Of a stretch of DNA of 7,711 nucleotides, positions 6,860 through 7,711 are shown piece by piece. Location of the stretch: contig JAGHCC010000263.1 in NCBI GenBank assembly GCA_021160685.1, forward strand, positions 1 through 7,711. The letters run 5' to 3'. This DNA is from Desulfobulbaceae bacterium (GTDB lineage Bacteria; Desulfobacterota; Desulfobulbia; Desulfobulbales; SURF-16). Below the pieces are notes generated by a model. The model did not search any database. It was not told the origin of the DNA and saw nothing but the letters and a program-made list of their open reading frames with translations. Numbering within the stretch: position 1 is the first letter of the stretch; each line of letters opens with the position of its first letter. A program made the position numbers and the translations under genes.

Positions 6860-6908
6860 CTACCCTCCGCACAAATTTTCTTGCTCGGGGCAAAAAAAAA
6901 CAGCCATA

Positions 6909-6934
6909 CATTCTTCAATTTTCATTCTTCAATT
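6909..6934 (-). repeat. 12-2-12 direct repeat spanning the stop codon of the upstream receptor
   Basis: On the minus strand AATTGAAGAATG occurs twice, separated by AA, with a period of 14 bp. The first copy codes for the last residues (E-L-K-N-E). The second is read in a shifted frame and supplies the TGA stop (6917-6915). A 14-bp tandem duplication here would have changed or set the C-terminus of the protein. Confidence 0.65.
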
Positions 6935-7711
6935 CTAAAGCTTCAACCCTGTCCCTGAGCTCCTTTATTCGAAACTCCCGACCCACAAAAACATCATTCA
7001 TTCGCTCAAGTTCCGTTACCTTCTCTTCCAATTTATTTGTCTGCTCTTTAACAAGGGATTCAAGGTGATTTTGATACTTTTCTAATTCTATTTCCGCCCG
7101 CTTGCGATCCGTGATGTCTTCACCGATGGACTGGTAGGCGACGGCCTCCCCATGGGCATCGAAAAGCGCACGGCTGGTCCAGCGTGTCCAGCGGATCTCT
7201 CCCTCAGCCCCAATCACCTGGTGCTCATGGGACTGATTCCTGGAATCCATTGTCATTGCGGAGATGTTCGCCATCACGGTTTGCCGCTCTGCTTCCGGTA
7301 TCAACTCGATGATAGACGAGCCAACCAACTCCTCGGATGTCTTCCCGAAATACCTGCAGTAGGCCTCATTGGCATAAGTGATCTCACCACCGGGCAGGAA
7401 ACGGCAGATCAAGACCGGCGTGTCCTCCGCCACCGTCCGGTAGCGCTCCTCACTTTCATGAAGCTTTTCGTTTATTCTCGACAATTCTTGCGTACGAGTT
7501 TCCACGGCCTTACGTAGTCGACAATTGAAAACAAACAAAACAAGGTAGCCCAGCAGGGTCAGCCCCAGGCCGCCCAGCAGCCAGGGGAACAGGCGGGTCA
7601 CGTAACTCGGTCGACTGAGCCGCTTGATTTCACCGGCATGCCGAGGCAGCCAGCGCTGAAAAATGGCGCTCCTCCGCTCCACGGAGATGGCGAGCAGGGC
7701 CTTGTCAAGCA
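6915..7711 (-). CDS. Kinase-less membrane PAS receptor with solute-binding-domain remnant (partial, N-terminus beyond window)
   Basis: The reading frame is open to the right edge of the window: 264 complete codons are visible and the true start lies outside. A GTG at 7682 is in frame but is probably internal, because the residues before it read LDKALLAIS and continue as VERRSAIFQRWLP. That is the usual C-terminal end of type-3 extracellular solute-binding domains (SBP_bac_3, as in BvgS/EvgS-like sensors). Numbered from the edge, a membrane helix lies at about 41-61, a short coil at 65-82, one PAS domain at ~84-203 ending in DITDRK, and a coiled coil at ~206-260 containing VFVGREFRIKELRDRV. 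The protein stops there with no HisKA or HATPase. The tail nearly matches that of the receptor at 2352-4709. Its role is inferred to be periplasmic sensing of an amino-acid-like small molecule, passed to a separate kinase. A terminator-like hairpin follows, so it may be a separate or attenuated transcription unit. Confidence 0.88.
   Translation of the reverse strand, partial: LDKALLAISVERRSAIFQRWLPRHAGEIKRLSRPSYVTRLFPWLLGGLGLTLLGYLVLFVFNCRLRKAVETRTQELSRINEKLHESEERYRTVAEDTPVLICRFLPGGEITYANEAYCRYFGKTSEELVGSSIIELIPEAERQTVMANISAMTMDSRNQSHEHQVIGAEGEIRWTRWTSRALFDAHGEAVAYQSIGEDITDRKRAEIELEKYQNHLESLVKEQTNKLEEKVTELERMNDVFVGREFRIKELRDRVEALELKNEN
6945..7118 (-). repeat. Duplicated coiled-coil segment, copy B (in the solute-binding PAS receptor)
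   Basis: This is the partner of 2391-2564: 174 bp, no gaps, about 84 % identity by hand count. It encodes the end of the PAS domain and the coiled coil ending in VGREFRIKELRDRV. Identity breaks off on both sides, upstream inside the PAS domain and downstream after the DRV codons. Confidence 0.75.

Larger units (their letters stand above)
6795..6914 (-). other. Intergenic region between the solute-binding PAS receptor and the membrane kinase
   Basis: This is the longest gap in the window (120 bp). In transcription order it holds a run of nine T (6900-6892), a GC-rich hairpin with a T-run (6859-6838), a weaker imperfect GGTGC...GCACC repeat just after it, an AT-rich stretch, and the kinase ribosome site. 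A promoter for the kinase would fit after the hairpin, but I could not find a convincing -35/-10 or -24/-12 pair. Confidence 0.5.

Noticed and set aside
6892..6900. Run of nine T on the minus strand after the upstream receptor's stop, considered as a terminator
   Set aside because: No GC-rich stem precedes it; the upstream bases are AT-rich direct repeats. The hairpin at 6838-6859 is the better terminator candidate.
1..7711. CRISPR array, tRNA/rRNA genes, insertion sequence or prophage features
   Set aside because: No regularly spaced repeats, RNA gene sequences, transposase motifs or terminal inverted repeats were found. Coding sequence fills nearly the whole window.

Overview
The window holds five genes, all on the minus strand, so the coding order runs from the right end to the left. 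All five are signal-transduction genes. No metabolic, transport, regulatory-output or mobile-element gene is visible. Moderate GC (mid-40s percent by eye), stacks of PAS domains, periplasmic solute-binding domains fused to PAS proteins, and Cys-bearing PAS domains fit a Gram-negative, environmental, signalling-rich anaerobe. My best guess is a Desulfobacterota (former Deltaproteobacteria) member, but this rests on protein style alone.

Layout in transcription order: (1) 7711-6915, the C-terminal part of a membrane PAS protein whose cut N-terminus looks like the end of a type-3 solute-binding domain; it ends in a coiled coil and has no kinase domain. (2) A 120-bp spacer with a hairpin plus T-run that can act as a terminator. 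(3) 6794-4728, a complete membrane histidine kinase (periplasmic helical sensor, PAS, HisKA, HATPase). (4) 4709-2352, a receptor with a PhnD/TtrS-like periplasmic binding domain, one membrane helix, three PAS domains and the same kind of C-terminal coiled coil, again with no kinase domain. (5) 2341-1928, a stand-alone CheY/Rcp1-like receiver. (6) 1837-1, a REC-PAS-PAS-PAS-HisKA kinase cut by the left edge. Genes 3 to 6 of this list are 10-90 bp apart and probably co-transcribed.

The most interesting feature is the arrangement. Two ligand-binding-protein/PAS receptors without catalytic domains flank one complete kinase, and their last ~58 residues are nearly the same (about 84 % nucleotide identity over 174 bp by hand count). 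I infer a split or shared two-component system in which kinase-less receptors lend periplasmic ligand sensing to a separate kinase and receiver, with the N-terminally receiver-bearing kinase as a second phosphorylation step. This is inferred from gene order and domain content. Smaller oddities are two 12-2-12 bp direct repeats of identical geometry at gene boundaries, one of which supplies the Shine-Dalgarno site of the next gene, and a Cys-x10-Cys-x2-Cys motif in PAS domains of two different proteins.
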